Source: Acidobacteriota bacterium
Lineage (GTDB): Bacteria > Acidobacteriota > Thermoanaerobaculia > Multivoradales > J023
Direction: 5' to 3'
NCBI GenBank assembly: GCA_029263395.1
Contig: JAJCXO010000121.1
Location: 17,848-81,847, forward strand
Length of the DNA stretch: 64,000 nt
Shown here piece by piece: positions 53,780 through 62,223 of this stretch (positions are counted from its first letter, which is position 1; every line of letters begins with the position of its first letter). Made by a program: the position numbers and the translations under genes. The notes beneath the pieces are model-generated. The model searched no databases. It had not been told where the DNA came from and saw only the letters and a program-made list of their open reading frames with translations.

Positions 53780-54310
53780 GTGCGTTTGAATCAATGGACT
53801 CGTTTGAGTTTGACGGTATTGGTGATGGCATGTTTGGTGTTGCCGGCGATTGCGGAACGCGCCGACGACGCCGATCGGGCGAGCAAAAACGGCAAAACCA
53901 TGGGTACGATTGGTGGTGTCGAAGTGACGCTGGAGTATGGTCGGCCCAACGTCAAAGGGCGTGCGGTCTGGGGCGAACTGGTGCCCTTTGGCGAGGTCTG
54001 GAGGACTGGTGCTGATGAGGCCACCACCATCTCCTTCAGCGCCGATGTAGAGATCGAAGGCCACAAGTTGCCAGCCGGAGACTATGCCCTGTTCACAATC
54101 GCGGGCGAGAAAGAATGGACGGTGATCTTCAACAAAGTCACCAAACAGTGGGGAGCCTACAAATACAGCGCCGATGAGGATGCGCTGCGGTTGCAGGTCG
54201 AGCCGCGAGCTGCCGACCATGTCGAGGCGATGGAATTCGAGATCGAGGGCTCGGCCGTAGTTCTGCGCTGGGAGAAACTGGCCGTAGGATTCGAGGTCGG
54301 CGCAGGTTGA
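53780..54310 (+). CDS. Exported DUF2911 family protein
   Basis: 176 residues with a signal peptide (LTVLVMACLVLPAIAE). VEVTLEYGRPNVKGRAVWGELVPFGEVWRTGADEATTISFSADVEIEGHKLPAGDYALFTI is the DUF2911 signature, an all-beta domain seen in Bacteroidetes and acidobacteria. AAGGAGA lies upstream of the GTG start at 53780. No function is known. It is convergent with the next gene. Confidence 0.9.
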   Translation: MRLNQWTRLSLTVLVMACLVLPAIAERADDADRASKNGKTMGTIGGVEVTLEYGRPNVKGRAVWGELVPFGEVWRTGADEATTISFSADVEIEGHKLPAGDYALFTIAGEKEWTVIFNKVTKQWGAYKYSADEDALRLQVEPRAADHVEAMEFEIEGSAVVLRWEKLAVGFEVGAG

Positions 54311-54347
54311 CGCCTGACCCTTGCGTCTGGCGTCTACGGTGCTCGAT

Positions 54348-56591
54348 TCACTGTGACGTCTGACGCGTTGCCGTCTCATCGGTTGCCGAGTGAGGCGGTG
54401 AAAAGTAGTTTTTGACTACCGCCTCTGCGGACCGGCCAAGGAAGCGAAAATCCGGCCGGTCCGAGCTGCCTCGCTCGGCGCTGAAGACCTTCCAAGCGAA
54501 GACACCTCGCAGCCACTCAGGATGGCCAAGGGCCTCGAACAGGGCTTGGTAGGCCAACGCCTGGTGTTCAGCTGAAAAAGTGCCGCCTTCGCGGTGAGGC
54601 TCGACCCAGGCCCCGGTTCGCGCCGCGTAGCCGATTTCGGTGAGAATGATCGGCTTGCCGAAGCGCTCGCTGTTTTTGCGCAAGCGTTCTGCTAGAGCCC
54701 GTGCGCCACGTTCGAGGGATTCTGGCGAGGCTTCTGCGTTGTCAGCCAGCGGGAAATAGGCGTCGACCCCAACGAAGTCGAGGCGGTTCCAGAAAGGCGC
54801 GCGCTCATAGTCGCCGTGCCAATTACCGGCATAGGTCAGGGCGCCCGAGAATAGCAGGCGGACGGTGGTGATGAGTTCATTCCACTCGCGCTCACGCTCG
54901 ACAGTTCTACCGAGTTCGACGCCGATCGAGTAGAGGCTACAGCCGGCCCACTCGGCGAGGAACGCATGGTGAGCGATATAGCGGCGATAGCTGTCCCACC
55001 AGGCTGTCCAAGACGCCTCATCTGGCATCGAGATATCCCCTGGCCAGCTCTCACTCGAGATCCAGAGGTGAGGCTTCCAAAGTACATGGAAGCCAGCGGC
55101 ATGTGCTTGCCGGGCCGCGTAAAGCACCCCAATATCGGTTTCAGAGGTTGGATGTCTGTTCGAGAACCTCAGCTCTGGCCCGGTGGCAGAGGGTTGGTAG
55201 GCGAAGGGCATGAGCGATACCGCGTTGGCTCCGAGATCGGCCAGGCGTTCCAGGCGATCGTTGACACTCGGTGCGTGATACCCGCCGTCGATACGGTTGA
55301 GCATGGCGAACGAAATGCCATCGAGAAAAGGGATCTCGGGCGGCGATGGCGTAGTGGGAATCTCTTGCGTTGGTTTGAGCTGCGCCAGGCGAGCGAGCTG
55401 GGCCCGCATTCCGGCGTTATCGGGCAGCGCTGCAAGCTTCTGTCGTAGGTTGGATCCCGGGGCGGCATCGATCAGGCTGGCTGCAACGGGTATCCAAAGT
55501 GGGTCTGATCCGTCGTCCTGTCGCTCCTTGGCCAGTAGTTGGTCAACGCTCGGCAGCAAACGAGCGGCGGCGAACCGCGGTAGCCAGGCCTCGAACTCAC
55601 GGCCGAACCATTTCCGAGAGAGCCACAACGCAGCGCCGTCTCGAAACCACGGAGTCAGCGACGCATCGAGCTTGGCGCGTTGGACGAGAGCAGCCGCGAT
55701 GTGGTGTAGGTAGGCGTAGGTGTCTTGCTCGTGCAAGATGATATGAACCGCACCCTCGGTGGCCAGAACCGCTTCGCCTATCTCGCCGAGATAGCGGCCC
55801 TGCGTCACATGATCGTGTTCGATGATCACCTGTACCGGACGCTCGAGCTCTATCGGTACTCGCTTGGCTATCGCCAGGGTTGCGGCGTCGAGGTCGCGTG
55901 CAAGTCGACGGATCGCGGGGCGTGATGCCATGGCAGCTGGTGCCCTCAGCACCACCGATTGTCCAGACAAGCTCACCATCGAACTGTAGTAGTCGTCACG
56001 CACTGGAAAGTCGTTGCGTTCGCCTTCACGATCAACCTCGAAGCCAGTCTCGGTGCTGTGCCAAACGCCGCTGCGCTCGAGCCACGAGCTCTCCCGCAAC
56101 ATGTAGTCAAACGAGCTGTCACTGCGGCCCCACATCCGCACCCCAGCTTCCTTGAAGACGATGAGCTTGGTCAGATCCGCCACCTGCTCAATGTGATAGC
56201 CGGAGACGAGCCAAGTAGTTTTCGCGGCTTGTGGCAGGCGTGCGGCGAGCGTTTGTGTCGGTTGACGATAGGTAGTACCGTCGAGCTCTAGAGCGCCTTC
56301 GCTCAGTTTGATGGGAAGGTGCCCGAGTAGCTCGGAGACAGGGTCCTCGATCGGCAACGGGCGCACCAAGATCTCGCTGTCACCTTGGGCCCCTGGGCCG
56401 ATGACGATGTCGACGTCGTCTCTGTTGTCCGTCAGCCACCGGATCCAACCGTCGTCGCGAAGCGCCTTGGCGGTGGCGTCGTCAGGGATGTCAATTGCGA
56501 TCGTCCGAGCTAGGGCTGCCGAGGCGGTCTGCTCCGCTGTGACGGCTGGTACCGCGAGTAGGAGGCACAGGAGAAAACTGGAAACACGCAT
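54348..56591 (-). CDS. Exported GH113-like glycoside hydrolase with N-terminal gluzincin-like region
   Basis: 747 residues. Signal peptide FLLCLLLAVPAVTA. Residues about 225-330 (VQVIIEHDHVTQGRYLG, GAVHIILHEQDTYAYLHHIAAALVQ, PWFRDGAALWLSRKWFG) resemble a peptidase-MA/gluzincin fold in which HExxH reads YLHHI, so probably inactive. Residues about 415-730 form a TIM barrel (GISFAMLNRIDGGYHAPSVNDRLERLADLGANAVSLMPF) with two candidate catalytic Glu: Glu559 in YSIGVELGR and Glu652 in IILTEIGYAAR, as in GH113 mannanase-like enzymes. The fusion is unusual. Substrate not known. Confidence 0.8.
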   Translation of the reverse strand: MRVSSFLLCLLLAVPAVTAEQTASAALARTIAIDIPDDATAKALRDDGWIRWLTDNRDDVDIVIGPGAQGDSEILVRPLPIEDPVSELLGHLPIKLSEGALELDGTTYRQPTQTLAARLPQAAKTTWLVSGYHIEQVADLTKLIVFKEAGVRMWGRSDSSFDYMLRESSWLERSGVWHSTETGFEVDREGERNDFPVRDDYYSSMVSLSGQSVVLRAPAAMASRPAIRRLARDLDAATLAIAKRVPIELERPVQVIIEHDHVTQGRYLGEIGEAVLATEGAVHIILHEQDTYAYLHHIAAALVQRAKLDASLTPWFRDGAALWLSRKWFGREFEAWLPRFAAARLLPSVDQLLAKERQDDGSDPLWIPVAASLIDAAPGSNLRQKLAALPDNAGMRAQLARLAQLKPTQEIPTTPSPPEIPFLDGISFAMLNRIDGGYHAPSVNDRLERLADLGANAVSLMPFAYQPSATGPELRFSNRHPTSETDIGVLYAARQAHAAGFHVLWKPHLWISSESWPGDISMPDEASWTAWWDSYRRYIAHHAFLAEWAGCSLYSIGVELGRTVEREREWNELITTVRLLFSGALTYAGNWHGDYERAPFWNRLDFVGVDAYFPLADNAEASPESLERGARALAERLRKNSERFGKPIILTEIGYAARTGAWVEPHREGGTFSAEHQALAYQALFEALGHPEWLRGVFAWKVFSAERGSSDRPDFRFLGRSAEAVVKNYFSPPHSATDETATRQTSQ

Positions 56592-56637
56592 GCTCTATTA
56601 CACCATGAGGAGTGTCGGTTGGGTTGCTCGGCGCCGC

Positions 56638-58161
56638 CTAGGGCTCCTCAGCGGCGATGAGTTGTGCCAGTTGATCTTCTTGCTGCCGACGGGTCTCCGC
56701 TGCTTGAAAGAGCGTTGGTGGCGCAGCTCTGGCGTCACATTCATCGTCTGCTAGACCGCAGCGTTCGCAGGTCATGTTGACTTCCACCTGTCCGATGGCG
56801 GGATCGTTCCAGAAACGGACCCGGCGCTTGAATGTCCGGTCGATCAATACGCCGAGGCTGACGCTGCTGTGGGTGCCTTCTGCCAGAGCCAGCGGCCGGG
56901 TCAAGGTGATGACGAAGAAGTCCATGTCCGCAGCTTGAAACGTGGCGCGTTGAGCGGTCGCCATGATGTCGCCGGCCAAGCCTTCCTCGGCCTGCAGGGA
57001 GTGGGTTGTGCCGGCCTGATGGGCGGCAAACGCCTCGAGCAGCCGAATGCCCGTCCAACGCCGGCAATAGTGCTCGTCGGGCTCAAGACCGTGAAAGATC
57101 GGCAGCTGCGACATGTTCAAAATCTTACCCAGCTTGAAGAGCGGACTCGCTGGCTCGTGGCTGAAGCGCAGAAAGAAAAGCTCCTTGAGGCCAAAGAACT
57201 TGGGTAACAACTGACTCAGTCGATAGAAAAGGGTCTCGGGAGTGGACCTGTACTCGCTCAAGATGGCCAGTAGATCGTTGGCTGACCACTGAGGTGTCTT
57301 GAAAAAGCTTTCGAGACGGGCAACCAAAGAATCTCGCGGGATGATTACGGCGCCTGCGAAGTAGGCGGCAGTGAAGTCGTTGATCACTTGATCGAACGAA
57401 TGAATTCTCAGCGGTGGCGAGGTCGTCGACCGGTCCTTCAGGCCCAAGTTCAGATAGCCGAGCTCACGGGCCAAGCTGAAAGTTTTCTGCGATTCGAGGA
57501 GCCGATCATTGACCAACAGCTTGGGCCCTGTGATGTGTATCGAGCGCAACGATCGCAAGGCGGGAAACTGGGCGAAGTCTTGATGAATGACCGAAGTGCC
57601 ATAGTCGTCAGCGAGCCTGGTTTTCAGTGTCGACGCTGAGACCTCGTCATGGGCGTGCTGCATTGCGAGGAAGTCGGCTGCAGCCTGCTCGATGTCTTCG
57701 AAGTAATTCGAGTGCATGTGTTGGTATGAGCGCAAGGCCGCGAACAAGAAATGCTCGACCTGGATGTCGTAGGTTTGGCCGATCTCGAGCGCGGTGCGAA
57801 TCAAAGCAGCAGCCTTCGACGGTGCTTCGGTCACCAGATTCAGCAGCCTTTCCATCTCGATGCCATAAAGATGGAAAGGGAACTCCCTGATGAAGGGCGA
57901 GCCGAAGATGTCAGTGACCGGTCCAAGCTCGTCATCGACCTTGAGTGACACGAGCTCGTCGAAAGGTACCCCTAAGGCTTGGGCCAGAGCGAGAAGCTTC
58001 TCCGGCTTGGGGTACTTGCGGCCTTTTTCGATCTCGCTCAGGTAGGAGATCGACAGGCTGGTTCGGGCGGCCATGTCCTTGAGGCCCAAGCCCTTCTTCT
58101 GGCGGAACTTCCGAAGCTTGAGTCCGAGGATGTAGCGGAGGCTGTTGGGATCCATGTGCAT
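56638..58161 (-). CDS. XRE-family regulator of the RamB/ScfR type, likely controlling the glyoxylate genes
   Basis: 507 residues. HTH at about 10-65 (LKLRKFRQKKGLGLKDMAARTSLSISYLSEIEKG). The middle has an ImmA/IrrE-like stretch in which HELGH is replaced by RELGY (FSLARELGYLNL) followed by ..FTAAYFAGAVIIP, so metalloprotease activity is lost. The C-terminus has a Cys cluster (CERCGLADDEC) and a DUF2083-like region (ALAEGTHSSVSLGVLIDR). RamB-type regulators control isocitrate lyase and malate synthase in response to acyl-CoA. Divergent position next to those genes supports the same role here. Confidence 0.88.
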   Translation of the reverse strand: MHMDPNSLRYILGLKLRKFRQKKGLGLKDMAARTSLSISYLSEIEKGRKYPKPEKLLALAQALGVPFDELVSLKVDDELGPVTDIFGSPFIREFPFHLYGIEMERLLNLVTEAPSKAAALIRTALEIGQTYDIQVEHFLFAALRSYQHMHSNYFEDIEQAAADFLAMQHAHDEVSASTLKTRLADDYGTSVIHQDFAQFPALRSLRSIHITGPKLLVNDRLLESQKTFSLARELGYLNLGLKDRSTTSPPLRIHSFDQVINDFTAAYFAGAVIIPRDSLVARLESFFKTPQWSANDLLAILSEYRSTPETLFYRLSQLLPKFFGLKELFFLRFSHEPASPLFKLGKILNMSQLPIFHGLEPDEHYCRRWTGIRLLEAFAAHQAGTTHSLQAEEGLAGDIMATAQRATFQAADMDFFVITLTRPLALAEGTHSSVSLGVLIDRTFKRRVRFWNDPAIGQVEVNMTCERCGLADDECDARAAPPTLFQAAETRRQQEDQLAQLIAAEEP

Positions 58162-58213
58162 GGTCTGCGGAGTTTACCGTAGCGGCGGTCAAAGTGGGCG
58201 TATAATAACTTCT

Positions 58214-58255
58214 AGCGAAATTACGCTTGACTTGTCATTTCGCTGTTTCTAGTAT
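58214..58255 (+). promoter_or_regulatory. aceB promoter with overlapping inverted-repeat operator
   Basis: TTGACT (58227-58232), 17 bp, TAGTAT (58250-58255) form a sigma-70 promoter for malate synthase. The inverted repeat AGCGAAAT (58214-58221) / ATTTCGCT (58237-58244), 15-bp spacer, straddles the -35, ideal for repression. It lies between the XRE regulator and aceB, so the regulator is the likely binder. Confidence 0.65.
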
Positions 58256-58391
58256 GTCGCTAGATTCCGGCGGCGCCCTGGATAGCCAAACGCAGCATCC
58301 ATGTGACCGACGCACGATTCGACTCGGCCATGTGCCGACCCAAGGTGGGTCGGAGGCGGCCAAGCGTGACCCAAGAACGAGAGGTTAAACG

Positions 58392-60104
58392 GTGAAGACT
58401 ATCGCCACCGAACAGGAGAGGCTCGTCTGGCATACGGCGAGCGAAGGAGTCCAGCTCTACCAGGCGGCGGCGACGTCGGCTGCCGTGGAAGTGTTGAAAG
58501 CCCCAGCGCTCGGCTTGATCGCCGAGCTCCATCGGCGCTTCGACGAGGAGCGGCGTGCCCTGCTGAAGTCTCGGGATCGACGGCAGGCCGCTATCGATGC
58601 CGGCGGGCTGCCGGGTTATCTCGACCCCGATTCCGAAGCTGTTGCGGGTGATTGGCGTGTGGCGCCGATCCCATCAGATCTTCTCCGGCGTCGGGTCGAA
58701 ATCACCGGACCGGCGAACAACGCCAAGATGGTCATCAACATGTTGAGCCGCAATGCGGTCGGGGATCGTGCCGACACCGCGATGCTCGACTTCGAAGACT
58801 CGATGAAGCCAACCTGGCAAAACGTGATCGCCGGAGTCCACAACGTCAAACAAGCCGCCGAGGGTACGTTGACCCACATCCAGCCGGCACGCAACGGATC
58901 TACCGAGTCGATCTACGCCCTCGACCCAGACGATGCTGCCGTCATCATGGTGCGAGTTCGTGGCCTGCACCTCGAGGAGTCCAACCTTCGGATCGACGGC
59001 CGGCCGGTGGCTGGCGGATTAATGGACCTGGTCCTCACCATGGTCCACGCTGCTGGGCCCCTCATCACCCGCGGACGGACGCCGAAAGTTTATGTCCCCA
59101 AATGCGAGCACCATATCGAGGCTCGCTGGTGGAACCAGGTGTTTCGGGCCGTGCAGGAAGGGCTCGGCCTGCCGATCGGAACTCTACGTGCCACCTTCTT
59201 GATCGAAACGCTACCGGCGGCCTTTCAAATGGAGGAAATCCTCTTTGAGATCCGGCAGCATGCGGCGGGGCTCAACGTCGGGCGCTGGGACAAGATCTTC
59301 AGCGATATCAAGGTTCTGCGTCGACATCCGGATCGGGTGCTTGCTGACCGTGCTTCGATCGGCATGGAGCGGCCCTGGATGCGGGCTTACGCTCAGCGCT
59401 TGGTGCAGATTTGCCACCGCCGAGGTGCCCTCGCGATCGGCGGCATGGCGGCCTTTACCCCCGGCAAGAGCGAGCGCAGTAGACAACAGCAGACCGCCAA
59501 AGTGCTAGCTGACAAACAGCTCGAGGCGAGTCTGGGGCACGATGGCTGCTGGGTCTCACATCCTTACTTTATTGGAGCCGCGATGTCGGCGTTCGAGCGT
59601 GACAACCAAACCGATATCGTCGATCCGGACGCGGATCTGTGCCCTGATTTGCTGCCGGAGTCGACCGGTCCACGGACCATGATGGGCCTGCGCACCAATC
59701 TGCGGGTCGGCATTGGCTACCTCGAAGGTTGGAACCGCGGTCTCGGCTGCGTGGCCTGGGACAACTTGATGGAAGACCTGGCGACGCTGGAGATCTCCCG
59801 AGCCCAGACTTGGCAATGGCTGAACCATCACGTGCGCCTGGATGACGGATCGACGGTGAACGAAGATCTCGTCCGCAAGATCTTTGATGAGGAGCTCGCC
59901 CGGATCCACCACGACATCGAGCACAAACTCGGCCCGGTGTCGCCAGAGGTGGTGGCACGAGTCCAGGCGACCTTTTCGGCGGCCAAAGAGGATGCGGCGA
60001 AGATTTTCCTACATCAGGAGCTGACACCTTTTCTGGCCACGGCTTCGGATCTAGCTGAGCAGACACGTGTGTCGACCACAGAGCCCCTTCGTCGAGGGTA
60101 CTAG
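58392..60104 (+). CDS. aceB: Malate synthase A
   Basis: 570 residues, somewhat longer than E. coli AceB. DWRVAPIPSDLLRRRVEITGPANNAKMVINML, MLDFEDSMKPTWQNVIAGV, LPAAFQMEEILFEIRQHAAGLNVGRWDKIFSDIK and IGMERPWMRAYAQRLVQICHRRGALAIGGMAAF are conserved malate synthase blocks. It condenses acetyl-CoA with glyoxylate. The next gene is isocitrate lyase, 51 bp away, completing the glyoxylate shunt used for growth on acetate or fatty acids. Confidence 0.96.
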   Translation: MKTIATEQERLVWHTASEGVQLYQAAATSAAVEVLKAPALGLIAELHRRFDEERRALLKSRDRRQAAIDAGGLPGYLDPDSEAVAGDWRVAPIPSDLLRRRVEITGPANNAKMVINMLSRNAVGDRADTAMLDFEDSMKPTWQNVIAGVHNVKQAAEGTLTHIQPARNGSTESIYALDPDDAAVIMVRVRGLHLEESNLRIDGRPVAGGLMDLVLTMVHAAGPLITRGRTPKVYVPKCEHHIEARWWNQVFRAVQEGLGLPIGTLRATFLIETLPAAFQMEEILFEIRQHAAGLNVGRWDKIFSDIKVLRRHPDRVLADRASIGMERPWMRAYAQRLVQICHRRGALAIGGMAAFTPGKSERSRQQQTAKVLADKQLEASLGHDGCWVSHPYFIGAAMSAFERDNQTDIVDPDADLCPDLLPESTGPRTMMGLRTNLRVGIGYLEGWNRGLGCVAWDNLMEDLATLEISRAQTWQWLNHHVRLDDGSTVNEDLVRKIFDEELARIHHDIEHKLGPVSPEVVARVQATFSAAKEDAAKIFLHQELTPFLATASDLAEQTRVSTTEPLRRGY

Positions 60105-60155
60105 GCGTCCCTCAGAACCGGCAACCAGCAACCAACAACCAGGAGAACCAAGATC

Positions 60156-61430
60156 ATGTTGACCGGAAACGTTTGCCCCATCACCGAGGATTGGGAGAAG
60201 AACCCGCGTTGGGTCGCTGTCGACCGCCCCTACGATTCGGCCCAGGTGAGGAAGCTCTTCGGGTCGGTCCGGATCCAGCAAACGTTGGCGGAGCTTGGCG
60301 CCAAACGACTCTGGCACCTGCTGCAAACCGAAGACTACGTCAATGCGCTCGGCGCTATGACCGGCAACCAGGCGATGCAGCAAGTCAAGGCCGGCCTCAA
60401 GGCGATTTACCTCAGCGGCTGGCAGGTCGCAGCCGATGCAAATCTCTCTGGCCAGATGTATCCTGACCAGAGTCTCTATCCGGTCAACAGCGTGCCGGAG
60501 ATGGTGCGTCGCGTCAACAAGACCCTAATGCGAGCCGACCAGATCCAGCACGCCGAGGGTGGCAGTGAGGTTAGTTGGCTGGCGCCGATCGTGGCTGATG
60601 CCGAAGCGGGCTTCGGCGGTCCCTTGCACGCTTTCGAGTTGATGAAAGCGATGATCGAAGCCGGCGCCGCTGGCGTTCATTTCGAAGACCAGCTGGCATC
60701 TGAGAAGAAGTGTGGCCATCTCGGCGGCAAAGTACTGGTGCCCACCCGGCAGTTTATCCAAACGCTGGTCGCGGCCCGGCTGGCGGCTGACGTGCTCGAT
60801 GTGCCGACGCTCATTGTTGCCCGCACCGATGCCCAAAGTGCTCGTTTGATCACCAGTGACGTCGATCCCTACGATCATGCGTTCTTGACCGGTGGGCGTA
60901 CCCCCGAGGGATTCCACCGCATCACCGGCGGCAACGATGTCGCCATTGCCCGTGGCCTAGCCTACGCGCCTTACGCGGACTTGGTCTGGTGTGAGACCTC
61001 GAAGCCAGATCTTGCCGAAGCGCGACGTTTTGCCGAAGCCATCCGGCAGCACTTCCCAACGAAGCTGCTGGCCTACAACTGCTCCCCATCGTTCAACTGG
61101 AAGCGCAACCTCGACTCCGCAACGATCGCCAAGTTCCAGCGCGAGCTTGGGGCCATGGGTTACAAATTCCAATTTGTTACCCTCGCCGGATTCCACGCCC
61201 TGAACCACAGCATGTTCGAGCTTGCAAGCGGCTATCGAGATCGCGGCATGTCCGCTTACTCCGAGCTGCAGCAAGCCGAGTTTACCGACGAGGCGCGGGG
61301 CTACACCGCTACCCGACATCAACGGGAGGTTGGCACTGGTTACTTCGACCAGGTGCGGGAAGTGATCTCTGGTGGCGTTTGTGCTACCGCCGCGATGCGC
61401 GAGTCGACGGAGGTTGCGCAGTTCGCTTAG
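60156..61430 (+). CDS. aceA: Isocitrate lyase
   Basis: 424 residues. Catalytic Cys186 lies in [52 protein letters not shown] and [13 protein letters not shown] are family blocks. It splits isocitrate to glyoxylate and succinate. CAGGAGAACC precedes the ATG. The organomercurial-lyase-like gene follows after 27 bp. Confidence 0.97.
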   Translation: MLTGNVCPITEDWEKNPRWVAVDRPYDSAQVRKLFGSVRIQQTLAELGAKRLWHLLQTEDYVNALGAMTGNQAMQQVKAGLKAIYLSGWQVAADANLSGQMYPDQSLYPVNSVPEMVRRVNKTLMRADQIQHAEGGSEVSWLAPIVADAEAGFGGPLHAFELMKAMIEAGAAGVHFEDQLASEKKCGHLGGKVLVPTRQFIQTLVAARLAADVLDVPTLIVARTDAQSARLITSDVDPYDHAFLTGGRTPEGFHRITGGNDVAIARGLAYAPYADLVWCETSKPDLAEARRFAEAIRQHFPTKLLAYNCSPSFNWKRNLDSATIAKFQRELGAMGYKFQFVTLAGFHALNHSMFELASGYRDRGMSAYSELQQAEFTDEARGYTATRHQREVGTGYFDQVREVISGGVCATAAMRESTEVAQFA

Positions 61431-61433
61431 ACT

Positions 61434-61456
61434 GCTGACTCCCTAAAGGAGTCAGC
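61434..61456 (+). promoter_or_regulatory. Perfect hairpin sequestering the ribosome site of the MerB-like gene
   Basis: GCTGACTCC (61434-61442), loop CTAAA, GGAGTCAGC (61448-61456): a 9-bp perfect stem whose 3' arm is the only Shine-Dalgarno (GGAG, 7 bases before the ATG at 61458). No U-tract, so not a terminator. When folded, the site would be closed, implying controlled translation or coupling to ribosomes finishing aceA, which stops just 4 nt upstream. Confidence 0.65.
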
Positions 61457-61457
61457 C

Positions 61458-62153
61458 ATGGCCGAGCACTCAGCAACCGAGTCAGAGCAGGCGGGTCTCG
61501 ACGCACGGGTCCGCCTGTTCGTCTTCCAGCATTTTGTCGACGCCGGGAAAGCTCCGAGCCGTCTCGAGATTGCACACCAAATGGCAATCTCGGGCGAAGC
61601 GTTGGCGTCGTCGTTTGAGCGCTTGGCCGATGGCAAGGCGCTGGTGCTGCAGCCGGCGAGTGGCGAGGTACTCATGGCCGAGCCGTTCTCGGCCGTTCCC
61701 ACAGCCTTCGAGGTCGAGGTTGGAGGCCGCCGTTGGTGGGGTAACTGCATCTGGGATGCCTTGGGAATTCCGGCCGCCCTCGGTGAAGATGCCCGGGTGC
61801 GGACCAGCTGTGGCGATTGTAACGAGGCGATGGAACTGGAGGTGAGGGATGGTGAACTGCTGCCCGCCGAGAGCGTCGTGCACTATGCCGTGCCGGTGCA
61901 TCGATGGTGGGAGGATGTTATTTTTGCCTGACGGACCATGCTGCTCTTCCGGTCGGAAGAGCACGTTGACCGTTGGTGCCGCAAATGGCGACAACCGCGC
62001 GGTGAGATCTTCTCGCTCGAGCAGCAGTGGGGCCTGGCTCAGTCCTGGTATGGCGACCGGCTGCAGCTCGACTGGCGGCGCAAGACCCCATTCGAAGCCG
62101 AAACGCTTTTTGCCGAGCTTGGCCTGACATCAGCGTTCTGGGACGTTCGTTAG
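61458..62153 (+). CDS. MerB (organomercurial lyase)-family protein with in-frame TGA read as selenocysteine (Sec158)
   Basis: 231 residues if the TGA at 61929-61931 is read through. Residues 85-135 (FEVEVGGRRWWGNCIWDALGIPAALGEDARVRTSC) match MerB around its catalytic Cys96 and Asp99 (here Cys97 and Asp100) and Cys117. After VHRWWEDVIFA comes TGA, then RTMLLFRSEEHVDRWCRKW and SLEQQWGLAQSWYGDRL, which continue the family without a gap. Aligned to MerB, the TGA falls on catalytic Cys159. Within 20 nt of the TGA is a perfect hairpin with a GGTC loop. MerB cleaves carbon-mercury bonds with two Cys and an Asp. Alternatives are a nonsense mutant or two genes; conservation on both sides argues against these. 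The mercury substrate is inferred only. Confidence 0.8.
61942..61963 (+). other. Bacterial SECIS element candidate
   Basis: TGCTCTTCC (61942-61950), loop GGTC (61951-61954), GGAAGAGCA (61955-61963). The 9-bp stem is perfect. The loop G lies 19 nt after the TGA, against 18 in E. coli fdhF, whose SelB-binding loop also contains GGUC. Distance, loop sequence and stem all fit SelB-dependent recoding. The same bases encode LLFRSEE, common in homologues, which partly constrains the 5' arm. Confidence 0.75.
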
Positions 62154-62223
62154 ATTTCGTCCGACAATCTAGCGCCGAACCGCAGAAGTCCGAGAGTCAA
62201 GGTTCAAGAGTCGAACCGTAGTT

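Noticed and set aside
61434..61456. The hairpin after aceA as a rho-independent terminator
   Set aside because: No U-tract follows, and its 3' arm is the ribosome site of the next gene.
61938..62153. A separate small gene starting two codons after the TGA
   Set aside because: It continues the MerB-family alignment in the same frame with no gap and has no ribosome site; the read-through model explains it better.
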